Of a DNA stretch of 64,000 nucleotides, positions 18,185-26,520 are shown piece by piece (within the stretch, counting starts at the first letter, position 1; every line of letters starts with the position of its first letter). The notes beneath the pieces are model-generated. The model was not told the DNA's origin. It worked only from the letters and a program-made list of their open reading frames with translations, and made no database searches. The DNA comes from Bacteroidales bacterium (lineage in GTDB: Bacteria > Bacteroidota > Bacteroidia > Bacteroidales > UBA932): contig JAFRRR010000087.1 of NCBI GenBank assembly GCA_017428035.1, positions 1 to 64,000 on the forward strand, in the 5' to 3' direction. The translations under genes and the position numbers were made by a program.

Positions 18185-18731
18185 ATAGGTACTTCTGAAG
18201 GGGCGCCACCATCAGCGCCTGAAGTATCTGGTTGTTTTCAAGGAGAGTCCGGACAAAATCCGGGCTCTTCTTGTATACTGTGATATCCTCGGTGGGATCC
18301 AGGTTCTGCCCGGCGACCTTTTTGACGCCCACCGCCAGGAAGCTGTGCGCCAAATTGTTGCTGGTGGCGGGATTGGGAGCGAGGTCCATCAGATGGCTCC
18401 ACTCGCCTCCGGCATAGCCCGTCTCTTCAAGCAATTCGCGCTTGGCCGCCTCCAGCGGGGTCTCCCCCTCCTCTATCACGCCGCACGGCAGTTCGTAGCA
18501 GGTATTGCCCAAACCGTGACGGTACTGCCGCTCCAGAATGATGTCGCCATCTTCCGTGATGGCAATAATATTCACCCAATCGGGATATTCCAGCACATAG
18601 TAGTGGTCGTTTATGCGTCCGTCCGGCAGGCGGCAGACATCCTTTCTAGCCGTGAGCCACGGCGCCTTTTTCAAGAGGTACTCGCTCTGGAGCACCTCCC
18701 ATTTACCCTCTTCGTTTATCGTATTTTCCAT
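18171..18731 (-). CDS. Nudix hydrolase, ADP-ribose pyrophosphatase-like
   Basis: Cytoplasmic pyrophosphohydrolase of 186 residues. The complete Nudix box G-x5-E-x7-RELLEETG is at residues 84-105. The N-terminal beta strands and length match the ADP-ribose pyrophosphatase/NudF group, but Nudix substrates cannot be assigned reliably from the box. Its ATG shares one base with the stop codon of the amide hydrolase gene upstream (TAATG), indicating translational coupling, and its last codons overlap the convergent OmpA-domain gene. Confidence 0.92.
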   Translation of the reverse strand: MENTINEEGKWEVLQSEYLLKKAPWLTARKDVCRLPDGRINDHYYVLEYPDWVNIIAITEDGDIILERQYRHGLGNTCYELPCGVIEEGETPLEAAKRELLEETGYAGGEWSHLMDLAPNPATSNNLAHSFLAVGVKKVAGQNLDPTEDITVYKKSPDFVRTLLENNQILQALMVAPLQKYLFTSL

Positions 18732-19864
18732 TACAAAGCAAAATGGACTGTGGTCTCGTAGTCATTCCAGTTGCGAAGGTCCAGCGTGATGTTCTTCTGG
18801 TCGTACACGTTGCTGTACTGGGTGTCCTCTACGGTGCCGTTATCCCACACAAGGTCTTTCCAGTGCACCTGCGCCAGGCATTCCTGGGCCTCTTCAAGAG
18901 AGAGGATGCCATTGTGTTCTTTAAGATATGCGCCGGCAGTTTCGTATCGCCACCAGCTCTTGCTGTGAGGATTGCCCACTGCCGGGTCGGGCTCGGTGGT
19001 GAAGTATTTCTCCGAAAGCAGGTGGTTGGTCACCAGCATATAGTTCGCGGCTGGGTCCTTGCGCACCACCATAGATTTCCAGCCATCCTCCTTGTCAAAC
19101 TCCAGCACAGCGCAGTCGCCATTTGCATCGGCAATCATATAGTGATAGCCGCTGCCCACGGTGGCATCGTGGCAAATATCCAGGCTTTCCGCCAGGTCCA
19201 GCGCCTCCTGCACGGTGGCGCAACGGTCCAGCCAAAGCCTCATAATTATGGTGGTGCCGACATTGTGCTTTTCGGTTTCCTGTGCGGCGGCCTGTTTGGG
19301 AAGCGCCATGATGGAGGTGCAGAGCCCCTTCTCGTTGATGCCGTCCACCGGAGCATATACGGCCGCCAGGCAGCTCAGCTTCTTCATAAACGAGTCGGGA
19401 AGCTTCTCCAGCGAATAGCCAAAATGGGACATATCACTCACGCCAATGGAGGCATAGCCCTTCTTGGGGCGTGAAACAGTCACCATCGTCGGATTCTTGA
19501 AAAAGTCGTAGTTACGGCCGTACCAGTAGCCGCTGCCGTCACTTTTCGCAGCCTGGAAGCTGGTACAGTTGAAAGTAGCCATTTCGCCGTTTTCGTCGGC
19601 CACCTGCGCGCTCTTGATCTTGATAGGAAGACCTTTGCCTATTCGGCCTATCACATAGTCCAGCAGTTCGGCATTGGAATCAATATCCTTGGAAATCAAA
19701 TCGTCCAGATCATAGCGGGCATTGTAGTTCATCTGATAAAGATACTCGTTGCCGCCGACACTCTTTACCGTGCGCAGGGTCGAGATTTCACCGCCCCAGA
19801 TACAGGCAACGGCAATACACAGCGCGGCCAGAATGCCGACAATCCAAAGAAGAACTTTTTTCAT
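18731..19864 (-). CDS. Ntn-type linear amide C-N hydrolase (choloylglycine hydrolase/C45-like)
   Basis: A 377-residue protein with an N-terminal membrane anchor or signal sequence (residues 3-23). The candidate nucleophile is Cys100 in FNCTSFQAA, followed by YWYGRNYDF (R117, D120), the Cys/Arg/Asp layout of choloylglycine hydrolase and acyl-CoA:6-APA acyltransferase (peptidase C45) families. Later conserved blocks include GINEKGLCTSIMALP and YHYMIADANGDCAVLEFD. In this family Cys normally becomes the mature N-terminus after self-cleavage, which would remove about 99 residues including the anchor. The substrate could be bile-acid conjugates, N-acyl amides or penicillin-like amides; I cannot choose. 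It lies 9 bp after the ketopantoate reductase gene. Confidence 0.82.
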   Translation of the reverse strand: MKKVLLWIVGILAALCIAVACIWGGEISTLRTVKSVGGNEYLYQMNYNARYDLDDLISKDIDSNAELLDYVIGRIGKGLPIKIKSAQVADENGEMATFNCTSFQAAKSDGSGYWYGRNYDFFKNPTMVTVSRPKKGYASIGVSDMSHFGYSLEKLPDSFMKKLSCLAAVYAPVDGINEKGLCTSIMALPKQAAAQETEKHNVGTTIIMRLWLDRCATVQEALDLAESLDICHDATVGSGYHYMIADANGDCAVLEFDKEDGWKSMVVRKDPAANYMLVTNHLLSEKYFTTEPDPAVGNPHSKSWWRYETAGAYLKEHNGILSLEEAQECLAQVHWKDLVWDNGTVEDTQYSNVYDQKNITLDLRNWNDYETTVHFAL

Positions 19865-19873
19865 AGTATAGGA

Positions 19874-20782
19874 TTATTTATTGTTCGAGAGGAATCGCAG
19901 CTGGGCCTCCAGCATTTTCAGCCGCGTCATTTCAAAGCCGGCGGCGGCAGCAATGGCAATCGGACGCGAATAGAGATAGTCTATTTCCATAGGCCTGCCG
20001 TTGTCGTAGTCCAGCTTCATAGAAGGCTTGTAGGGCGTCATTTTGTCGGTGGTTGCAATCTGCTTGCCGGCAAAGGACTCGTCCAGTCCCTTCACTCCGC
20101 AGGCTTTGGCGGCGCCTATCACCTCCATCATCTGCTCTTTGATAAGCTGGCGGGTGGCCTGGTTGGCCAGCAGTTGTGCGGTGGATGCATTCAGTACCAC
20201 CGTCATCCCGTTGAAGGGCATATTCCACACCGCCTTGCGCCAGCGGGCCAGAAGATAATCGGCGGTATAGGTTTCCACGCCGGAGTCTTTGAGGTCACCG
20301 ACCAGAGCATCCAGCTTGGCTGTGTCGCGACAGGAATAGTTTGCTATTGTAAGGCTGCCGTAGTCCATATGGGAGATATGGCCGGGGCCGATTTTGGAAG
20401 AGCAGATAAACGCCGTTGCCGCCGCAATCTGCAGGCCGGGCATCGCCTTTTGCAGGTCATCTTCCATACCGATGCCGTTCTGGATAAGAACCACCATGGT
20501 ATCGGGACCGGCCACTTTACGCAGCATTTCGGGCAGAAGGTGGTTGTTGATGGTCTTGAGACCGACCAGCACCACATCGCACTCCGGCAGGTCCGCCGCA
20601 TCGCGATATGCATCCACCGGTTGTATCAGGAAATCACCGCGGCAAGAATCCACCCTGAGGCCGTGACTGCACACATAATCATAGTCGGAGTGCAACAGGA
20701 AGCAGACATCCCTGCCGGCATTAGCCAGCCGGCCGCCAAAGTAGCCGCCTACCGCCCCCGCTCCGATAACAGCATATCTCAT
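19874..20782 (-). CDS. panE: 2-dehydropantoate 2-reductase (ketopantoate reductase family)
   Basis: NADPH-dependent reductase of 302 residues expected to reduce ketopantoate to pantoate for coenzyme A synthesis. The Rossmann motif GAGAVGG is at residues 7-13, the VLVGLKTINNH segment carries the conserved lysine, and the C-terminal helical domain contains WRKAVWNMPFNGMTVVLN and the family TPYKPSMKLDYDNGRPMEID block with the catalytic glutamate region. The family also includes paralogs of other function, so panE is likely rather than certain. A TAACTTTG box at 20812-20805 provides a promoter for the panE-hydrolase-Nudix operon. Confidence 0.85.
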   Translation of the reverse strand: MRYAVIGAGAVGGYFGGRLANAGRDVCFLLHSDYDYVCSHGLRVDSCRGDFLIQPVDAYRDAADLPECDVVLVGLKTINNHLLPEMLRKVAGPDTMVVLIQNGIGMEDDLQKAMPGLQIAAATAFICSSKIGPGHISHMDYGSLTIANYSCRDTAKLDALVGDLKDSGVETYTADYLLARWRKAVWNMPFNGMTVVLNASTAQLLANQATRQLIKEQMMEVIGAAKACGVKGLDESFAGKQIATTDKMTPYKPSMKLDYDNGRPMEIDYLYSRPIAIAAAAGFEMTRLKMLEAQLRFLSNNK

Positions 20783-20804
20783 ATCAGCACTGAAAGTATC
20801 AATG

Positions 20805-20812
20805 CAAAGTTA
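20805..20812 (-). promoter_or_regulatory. Candidate -7 box of the panE operon
   Basis: TAACTTTG on the minus strand matches TAnnTTTG and lies 22 bp before the panE ATG. Confidence 0.5.
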
Positions 20813-20826
20813 ATACTTTTCCGTTT

Positions 20827-21693
20827 TCAGCGGGAGCCCAGGTAGAGCAAAATCATACTGATAAAGAGCAAGAGAAGGTCCAGTGCCTTTCGCTTGATAT
20901 TCTTCTCCTTGAGGATGAATGCGCCTATGGCGAAGCTTACCAGCACGCTGCCGCGGCGGATCATAGACACCACTGCAATCAGCGCCTCCGGCTGCGACAG
21001 TGCCCTCATATAGAGGAAGTCGGCGCCGCACAGGAAGATGCTGATAAACGGGATGGACCAGCGCCACTTAAAGGGTGTGGTTCGCGCACGGTTGGGCCAC
21101 CACACGAAAGCCACCAGCAGCACCATCATCAATGCCTGATAGAGCGAATACCAGCTAAGCACCTGCATCCTGTCAATCCCAAGATAATCGGGAGACATCA
21201 GGTACTTGTCGTACAGACCGCTGGCCGCGCCCAGGATAATCGCCAGAATCAGGAACAGCATCCACTTGTTGCCCTTCCCGAAGCCTTCTTTGGCGCCTCG
21301 GAAACGCATCAGGGCATAGGCGACAATGGCCATCAGGACACCGGCCCACTGGAGCGTATTAAGCCTTTCATTGAAAATGAATATTGCGCCCAGCAGCACC
21401 AGTACGGGGCGGGTGGCGTTTATGGAGCCCACGATGGTAAGCGGCAGATGCTTCATTGCCACATAGCCCGCCATCCACGAAGAGAGCACAATGGCGCTCT
21501 TGCCCAGGATGTATAGCTGGGTATGCCAGTCGCCGAAACCGGTCGTGAACAGCCAGGGAGAGAAAATCAGCGTGCTGAACAGAGTGTTCAGCAGCAGGAC
21601 GGGAAAAACCGCATTGTCCTTCAGGGAAAACTTCTTGAAGGAGTCATAACCGCCCAGCAGGACAGCCGAGCCAAATGCCAATAGCCACCACAT
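20827..21693 (-). CDS. EamA/DMT-superfamily membrane transporter
   Basis: Integral membrane protein of 288 residues with about ten hydrophobic segments and the internal duplication typical of EamA carriers. The end of the first repeat reads TRPVLVLLGAIFIFNERL and the end of the second SMIRRGSVLVSFAIGAFILKEKN, the duplicated signature. These proteins move small metabolites (amino acids, nucleosides, drugs) across the inner membrane; the substrate is not predictable. The gene has its own TATCTTTG box only 8 bp before the ATG, so translation may begin at or near the 5' end of the message. Confidence 0.88.
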   Translation of the reverse strand: MWWLLAFGSAVLLGGYDSFKKFSLKDNAVFPVLLLNTLFSTLIFSPWLFTTGFGDWHTQLYILGKSAIVLSSWMAGYVAMKHLPLTIVGSINATRPVLVLLGAIFIFNERLNTLQWAGVLMAIVAYALMRFRGAKEGFGKGNKWMLFLILAIILGAASGLYDKYLMSPDYLGIDRMQVLSWYSLYQALMMVLLVAFVWWPNRARTTPFKWRWSIPFISIFLCGADFLYMRALSQPEALIAVVSMIRRGSVLVSFAIGAFILKEKNIKRKALDLLLLFISMILLYLGSR

Positions 21694-21701
21694 AGCGGCG
21701 G

Positions 21702-21709
21702 CAAAGATA
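21702..21709 (-). promoter_or_regulatory. -7 box unusually close to the EamA gene start
   Basis: TATCTTTG on the minus strand ends 8 bp before the ATG at 21693. With the usual spacing to the transcription start, the leader would be only a few nucleotides or absent. Confidence 0.4.
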
Positions 21710-21732
21710 AAGAATAATTATAATTATTCCTG

Positions 21733-21920
21733 GGAGGGATTGTGCTCGGACGCTAGAGCGTCCTGCGCATTCCCTCACTCTCCGAGAGCAAAGCAAATTG
21801 GGGCGAGGCTTCGCCTCTCTTTGCTCGCAGTGACCGCCTTACGAGAGCAAGCTCTCGACGGCGCCCTCTGCTCACAAAAAAACGCCGCACGAATGTGCGG
21901 CGCCCCTATTTGCTTTGCGT
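21733..21920. repeat. Cluster of nested palindromes between EamA gene and tRNA-Ser
   Basis: This gap has no gene. It contains, in order: a hairpin ggacgc-taga-gcgtcc (21748-21763) inside a longer imperfect stem (gaggga/tccctc); gagcaaag/ctttgctc enclosing gaggc-ttc-gcctc (about 21786-21826); cgagag-caag-ctctcg (21842-21857); and the strong terminator hairpin described separately. A near-perfect inverted repeat, 17 of 18 bases, brackets the block: gcaaagcaaattggggcg at 21788-21805 and its complement at 21901-21918. The organisation resembles REP/BIME-type extragenic palindromes; no transposase is nearby. Confidence 0.6.
21876..21902 (-). terminator. Intrinsic terminator of tRNA-Ser
   Basis: On the minus strand CGCCGCAC-attc-GTGCGGCG forms an 8-bp GC-rich stem (21902-21883) followed directly by seven U residues (21882-21876). 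It lies 23 bp downstream of the tRNA-Ser 3' end and is a textbook Rho-independent terminator. Confidence 0.9.
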
Positions 21921-21924
21921 AGCG

Positions 21925-22009
21925 CGGAGAGGGAGGGATTCGAACCCCCGGAACGTTGCCGTTCAACAGTTTTCAAGACTGCCGTAATCGACCACTCTAC
22001 CACCTCTCC
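21925..22009 (-). tRNA. tRNA-Ser (anticodon UGA)
   Basis: An 85-nt class II tRNA read on the minus strand. The acceptor stem GGAGAGG pairs with CCUCUCC, discriminator G at 21925. The anticodon stem-loop is GCAGU-CUUGAAA-ACUGU with anticodon UGA; the long variable arm (about 15 nt, AACGGCAACGUU region) is typical of tRNA-Ser, and the T-arm reads GGGGGUUCGAAUCCCUC. CCA is not encoded. It decodes UCA/UCN codons. Confidence 0.96.
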
Positions 22010-22027
22010 AAGTCCCTGTTGGGACTG

Positions 22028-22035
22028 CAAATATA
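22028..22035 (-). promoter_or_regulatory. Candidate -7 box for tRNA-Ser
   Basis: TATATTTG on the minus strand lies 18 bp before the mature 5' end of tRNA-Ser, in the small gap after lspA, so the tRNA is probably transcribed on its own as well as by read-through from the ileS operon. Confidence 0.5.
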
Positions 22036-22036
22036 G

Positions 22037-22672
22037 TTATTTTTTCTCTACTGCCTCGCCCTTGCTGAAAAACTTCCACTGGAAAAGGAGCAGATAGATG
22101 GCCCCTACCGTGATGCAAGAGTCTGCAAAATTAAAAATCGCATCGAAGAATCTGAACGGCTTGCCGCCCAACAGCGGCATCCAGTCGGGCCAGGTGGTGT
22201 CAATTATGGGGAAGTAGAACATATCCACCACTTTGCCGAAAAAAGGCCCGGCATAACCGCCGCCGGCGGGGAACAGCGTGGCGACCTGGGTAAAGGTGCT
22301 CTCGCTGAAAATCATTCCGTAGAACAGGGAGTCTATGATATTGCCAAATGCACCGCACATAATTGCCGCAAGGCCATAGAGCACTCCGTTGGGAGTATCG
22401 GGTTTCTTGAGCAGTTTGCGGATATAGATGATGATGGCAATGCCCAGAACTATCCTGAAGAATGTGAGCAGGAACTTACCTATTCCGCCTCCGAAATTCA
22501 TTCCGAAGGCCATACCGATATTCTCGATGAAATGGATCTTGAACCAGCTGCCGAACACGGGTATGCTCTCGCCCAGCGTCATATTGGTCTTGACCAGGAT
22601 CTTGATGACCTGATCTATAACCAAGAGCACTACCACGAACAGCGTGAGCCTGGCACCCTTTGAGAGCTTCAT
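22037..22672 (-). CDS. lspA: Lipoprotein signal peptidase II
   Basis: Inner-membrane aspartic protease that cleaves prolipoprotein signal peptides after lipidation. The 211-residue protein has four hydrophobic segments, the first catalytic block GAFGNIIDSLFYGM and the second block IFNFADSCITVGAIYLL, which hold the two catalytic aspartates. It is longer than E. coli LspA (164 residues) because of an insertion between the two blocks (residues about 125-170), common in Bacteroidota. Its ATG overlaps the stop codon of the dksA-like gene by one base, so the two are translationally coupled. Several lipoproteins in this window would be its substrates. Confidence 0.95.
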   Translation of the reverse strand: MKLSKGARLTLFVVVLLVIDQVIKILVKTNMTLGESIPVFGSWFKIHFIENIGMAFGMNFGGGIGKFLLTFFRIVLGIAIIIYIRKLLKKPDTPNGVLYGLAAIMCGAFGNIIDSLFYGMIFSESTFTQVATLFPAGGGYAGPFFGKVVDMFYFPIIDTTWPDWMPLLGGKPFRFFDAIFNFADSCITVGAIYLLLFQWKFFSKGEAVEKK

Positions 22673-23064
22673 TAACGCTTGTTTTTAGCCTCTACGGAGA
22701 GTGTTGCGTGCGGCACGAGGCGGAGTCTCTCCTTGGGAATGAGTTTGCCGGTCTCGCGGCAGATGCCATAGGTCTTGTTCTCTATGCGCACCAGTGCAGC
22801 TTCCAGATTCTGGATGAATTTGTACTGACGTGCGGCCAGCTGACCCAGCTCTTCCTTTGCAGAAGAGGAAACGCCGTCTTCAAGGGTCTTGAAGCTGGGG
22901 GATGTATCCTCGGTGTCGTTGCTGGAACTGTGGTCTACGGCTGCCTTAAGAGTGGCATACTCTTCTTTGGCCTTTGCAAGCTTTTCAAGAATCATCTCCT
23001 TGAACTCCTGCAGCTCTTCGTCGCTATAGCGTACTTTCTCTAATATTTCTTTTTTCTCTGCCAT
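22672..23064 (-). CDS. TraR/DksA-family protein lacking the zinc cysteines
   Basis: A 130-residue protein with an N-terminal coiled coil and a C-terminal globule. The C-terminal signature reads YGICRETGKLIPKERLRLVPHATLS: only one of the four zinc-finger cysteines of DksA remains, as is usual in Bacteroidota homologs. DksA-like proteins bind the secondary channel of RNA polymerase and modulate initiation with ppGpp; whether this one does so is inference. It lies between ileS (38-bp gap) and lspA (1-base overlap). Confidence 0.88.
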   Translation of the reverse strand: MAEKKEILEKVRYSDEELQEFKEMILEKLAKAKEEYATLKAAVDHSSSNDTEDTSPSFKTLEDGVSSSAKEELGQLAARQYKFIQNLEAALVRIENKTYGICRETGKLIPKERLRLVPHATLSVEAKNKR

Positions 23065-23102
23065 AATATCTAAATTGATGTGTAAATATACTCAATATTT
23101 AA

Positions 23103-26100
23103 TTATGCAACAATTTTCTCGACTTTGATTTCAATTTCGCCGTCGTCTTCCCATTCAACTTTCTTGCCACCGAAATCCTTGGCCAGCGTAATATTCAGCG
23201 CCAGGGTCTGGTCTTTCAGGTAATCGGCAAAGGAAGCCAGCGATTCGGCAACTTCGGGAAGATTCTCTATGGTGACATTTATGCGGTCGGTGACATCGAA
23301 GCCGCTGTCCTTGCGCAGATTCTGGATGCGGTTCACCAGTTCACGGGCCACACCCTCCTTGCGAAGGGCGTCGGTGATGGTGACATCGAGCGCCACGGTG
23401 AGCTGGCCTTCGGAGGCGACCAGCCATCCTTCCATATCCTCGGAAGAGATGGTGTAATCTTCTGCTGTGAGCACCACATCGCCCGACGGCAGGTTGAGGG
23501 TATAGTCCCCTGCCCTCTCTATTGCGGCGATGGTCTGCTGATCCATCTCGCCGAAGAATGCGGCAATCTCTTTCATCTGCTTGCCGTATTTCTTGCCCAG
23601 TGTCTTGAAGTTGGGCTTGATCTTCTTGGTAATGAGGCCGGTGGTGTCGGTGATATATTCTACCTCCTTGACGTTGACCTCGCCCAGAACCAGGCTCTCT
23701 ACCTTCTCGAACTGCTCGCGAAGATGCTCGTTGAGCACCGGAATCACAAGTTTTGCAAGGGGCTGACGCACCTTGATATTGACCTTGCGGCGAAGTGCCA
23801 GCACCATAGAAGAACTCTGCTGCGCCAGGCGCATACGCTCTTCCAGGTCGGCATCTATAAGGCTCTCGTCGGCCTTGGGCATCATTGTATAATGCACGCA
23901 CTCTGCTTCGGGGCAGAGATCGCGCCACAGGCGGTCGCTGTAAAACGGCATAATGGGAGCCGCCAGCTGGGCCACTGTCTTGAGCGCCTTATGCAGCGTC
24001 TGGTATGCGGCAAGTTTGTCGTCGTTGAGACTGCCGCCCCAGAAACGCTTGCGGTTCAGGCGGACGTACCAGTTGCTGAGGTTGTCGCAGACAAAAGTCT
24101 GGATCAGACGGCCGGCGGTGGTGATGTCAAAGTCTTCGTATGCCGCGGTGACATCCTTGATAAGGGTGTTAAGCAGAGAAACCAGCCAGCGGTCTATCTC
24201 ACGAAGCGCGCTCTTGGGAGCCTCGGGCGCCTTGGGGTCGAACTTGTCCACATTGGCATAGAGGGCGAAGAACGAGTAGGTGTTGAACAGGGTGCCGAAG
24301 AATTTGCGGCGGATCTCGTCCACACCGCTGAAGTCAAAGCGAAGGTTGTCCCAGGGCTGTGCGTTGGTGAGCATATACCAGCGGAGAGCGTCGGCGCCGT
24401 ATTCATCAAGGGCCTTGAACGGGTCCACTGCGTTGCCCAGGCGCTTGCTCATCTTGTTGCCGTTCTTGTCCAGCACCAGACCGTTGGAAATCACGGTGCG
24501 GAAGGCGGCGGTGCCGCTTACCATAGTGTGGATGGCGTGCAAAGTGTAGAACCAGCCGCGGGTCTGGTCCACACCCTCTGCGATGAAGTCTGCAGACTGG
24601 GTGAACTGCGGCTTGTCCATATTGCGAAGACCCTCCTGGGCATAAGGCATAGAGCCGGAGTCGAACCATACGTCAATCAGATCGGTCTCGCGGGTCATCT
24701 TGCGGCCGTCGTCGCTCACTAGGAAGATATCGTCTACATACGGACGATGGAGGTCTATCTTGTTGTAATTCTCCTTGGAGAAGTCGCCGGGAACAAAACC
24801 CTTGTCCTTAAGCGGGTTGGAAGCCATAACGCCGGCGGCAACAGCCTTGTCAATTTCGGCGTAAAGCTCTGCCACGCTGCCTATGCACTTCTCGCATTTG
24901 CCGTCTTCTGTGCGCCATACAGGCAGCGGAGTGCCCCAGTAGCGGCTGCGGCTGAGGTTCCAGTCCTGAATGCCTTCCAGCCACTTGCCAAAGCGGCCGG
25001 TACCGGTGGATTCGGGTTTCCAGCGGATGGTCTTGTTTATCTCTACCATCTTGTCCTGCACGGCAGTGGTCCTGATGAACCAGGAATCCAGCGGATAATA
25101 GAGCACCGGCTTGTCGGTGCGCCAGCAGTGAGGATAAGAGTGGACGTGTTTCTCAATCTTGAAGGCCTTGCCCTGCTGCTTGAGATCCACGCAAAGGTCT
25201 ATATCAAGGGTGGCGTCATCGGGGCCGAGATTCGGGTCGTATGCATTCTTCACAAAACGGCCGGCATATACGCCGTAAAGATCTTTGTTCACATTGTTCT
25301 TTACGAACCCGGCGTCCAGGTCTTCCAGACGGAAGAATTTGCCGGTGCGGTCTACCATAGGCATACGGTTGCCCAGAGCGTCCACCATCTGCATAGGCGG
25401 CACGCCGGCAGCCTTGGCCACCTTGTCGTCGTCGGCGCCGAAAGTGGGCGCGATGTGCACGATGCCGGTACCGTCCTCTACAGTGACATAGTCACCGGTG
25501 ATTACGCGGAAAGCGCCTTCTCCGGGGTTGACCCAGGGGAACAGCTGCCTGTAGGCGATGCCTGCCAGGTCGCGTCCCTTGAACTCACCGTCCAGAACGC
25601 GATAGGGATTCTTGTCGTTGAAGTGCGCACCCACCAGAGCTTTGGCCAGCACATACACGGCCGGCTCTTTGGTGTAGGGATTCACACTCTCTACCCTGAC
25701 ATAATCTATGTTGGGACCCACGCAAAGCGCTGTGTTTGAAGGGAGTGTCCAGGGAGTAGTGGTCCACGCCAGGAAATAGACCGGCAGCGTGGTGTCGTCG
25801 AAAAGCTTCTGGGAAGCGCCGTTCTTAACCACCTCAAACTGAGCTGTTACGGTGGTGTCCTTGACGTCACGGTAGCAGCCAGGCTGGTTCAGCTCGTGGG
25901 TAGAAAGGCCTGTACCCGCCGCAGGCGAATAGGGCTGGATGGAATATCCCTTGTAGAGATATCCTTTCTTGTAAATATCCTTCAGCAGATACCACAGAGT
26001 CTCGATATAAGCATTGTCATAGGTAATATATGGGTTGTCCATATCCACCCAGTAGCCGATGCGCTCGGTGAGATTCACCCACTCTGCGGTGTATTTCATA

Positions 26101-26471
26101 ACCTCCTTGCGGCAGGCCTTGTTATAGTCATCTACGGAAATCTTTTTCCCGATGTCCTCTTTGGTGATGCCCAGCATCTTCTCCACGCCCAGTTCCACGG
26201 GCAGGCCGTGGGTGTCCCAGCCGGCTTTGCGTTCTACCAGATAGCCGGTCTGTGTCTTGAATCGGCAAACGGCGTCCTTGATGGAACGGGCCATAACGTG
26301 GTGGATGCCCGGCATACCGTTGGCGGACGGCGGACCCTCGAAAAATATAAACTTGGGAGCGCCCTCCCTGAGTTTCAACACTTTCCTGAAGGCATCTTCT
26401 TTGCGCCAGGAATCGAGTACACTCCGGTTTACCTCAACCAAATCAAAGTTCTTATACTCGGGAAAATTCAT
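23103..26471 (-). CDS. ileS: Isoleucyl-tRNA synthetase
   Basis: Class Ia aminoacyl-tRNA synthetase of 1122 residues charging tRNA-Ile. The HIGH-type motif appears as PSANGMPGIHHVMAR near residue 48 and the KMSKS loop as NGNKMSKRLGN. The length and the C-terminal region (long extension after the anticodon-binding domain, no E. coli-type zinc finger) put it in the eukaryote-like IleS2 group, which is generally less sensitive to mupirocin. This is normal for Bacteroidota. It is the first gene of an ileS-dksA-lspA operon, with a TATCTTTG box at 26505-26498. Confidence 0.97.
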   Translation of the reverse strand: MNFPEYKNFDLVEVNRSVLDSWRKEDAFRKVLKLREGAPKFIFFEGPPSANGMPGIHHVMARSIKDAVCRFKTQTGYLVERKAGWDTHGLPVELGVEKMLGITKEDIGKKISVDDYNKACRKEVMKYTAEWVNLTERIGYWVDMDNPYITYDNAYIETLWYLLKDIYKKGYLYKGYSIQPYSPAAGTGLSTHELNQPGCYRDVKDTTVTAQFEVVKNGASQKLFDDTTLPVYFLAWTTTPWTLPSNTALCVGPNIDYVRVESVNPYTKEPAVYVLAKALVGAHFNDKNPYRVLDGEFKGRDLAGIAYRQLFPWVNPGEGAFRVITGDYVTVEDGTGIVHIAPTFGADDDKVAKAAGVPPMQMVDALGNRMPMVDRTGKFFRLEDLDAGFVKNNVNKDLYGVYAGRFVKNAYDPNLGPDDATLDIDLCVDLKQQGKAFKIEKHVHSYPHCWRTDKPVLYYPLDSWFIRTTAVQDKMVEINKTIRWKPESTGTGRFGKWLEGIQDWNLSRSRYWGTPLPVWRTEDGKCEKCIGSVAELYAEIDKAVAAGVMASNPLKDKGFVPGDFSKENYNKIDLHRPYVDDIFLVSDDGRKMTRETDLIDVWFDSGSMPYAQEGLRNMDKPQFTQSADFIAEGVDQTRGWFYTLHAIHTMVSGTAAFRTVISNGLVLDKNGNKMSKRLGNAVDPFKALDEYGADALRWYMLTNAQPWDNLRFDFSGVDEIRRKFFGTLFNTYSFFALYANVDKFDPKAPEAPKSALREIDRWLVSLLNTLIKDVTAAYEDFDITTAGRLIQTFVCDNLSNWYVRLNRKRFWGGSLNDDKLAAYQTLHKALKTVAQLAAPIMPFYSDRLWRDLCPEAECVHYTMMPKADESLIDADLEERMRLAQQSSSMVLALRRKVNIKVRQPLAKLVIPVLNEHLREQFEKVESLVLGEVNVKEVEYITDTTGLITKKIKPNFKTLGKKYGKQMKEIAAFFGEMDQQTIAAIERAGDYTLNLPSGDVVLTAEDYTISSEDMEGWLVASEGQLTVALDVTITDALRKEGVARELVNRIQNLRKDSGFDVTDRINVTIENLPEVAESLASFADYLKDQTLALNITLAKDFGGKKVEWEDDGEIEIKVEKIVA

Positions 26472-26497
26472 ATCTTTGTCTATAATTTAATAAGCGG

Positions 26498-26505
26498 CAA
26501 AGATA
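26498..26505 (-). promoter_or_regulatory. Candidate -7 box of the ileS operon
   Basis: TATCTTTG on the minus strand lies 26 bp before the ileS ATG. The divergent cvpA gene starts 15 bp away on the other side and has no good box of its own, only a loose match. Confidence 0.5.
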
Positions 26506-26520
26506 ATATTATTTGCTTAA

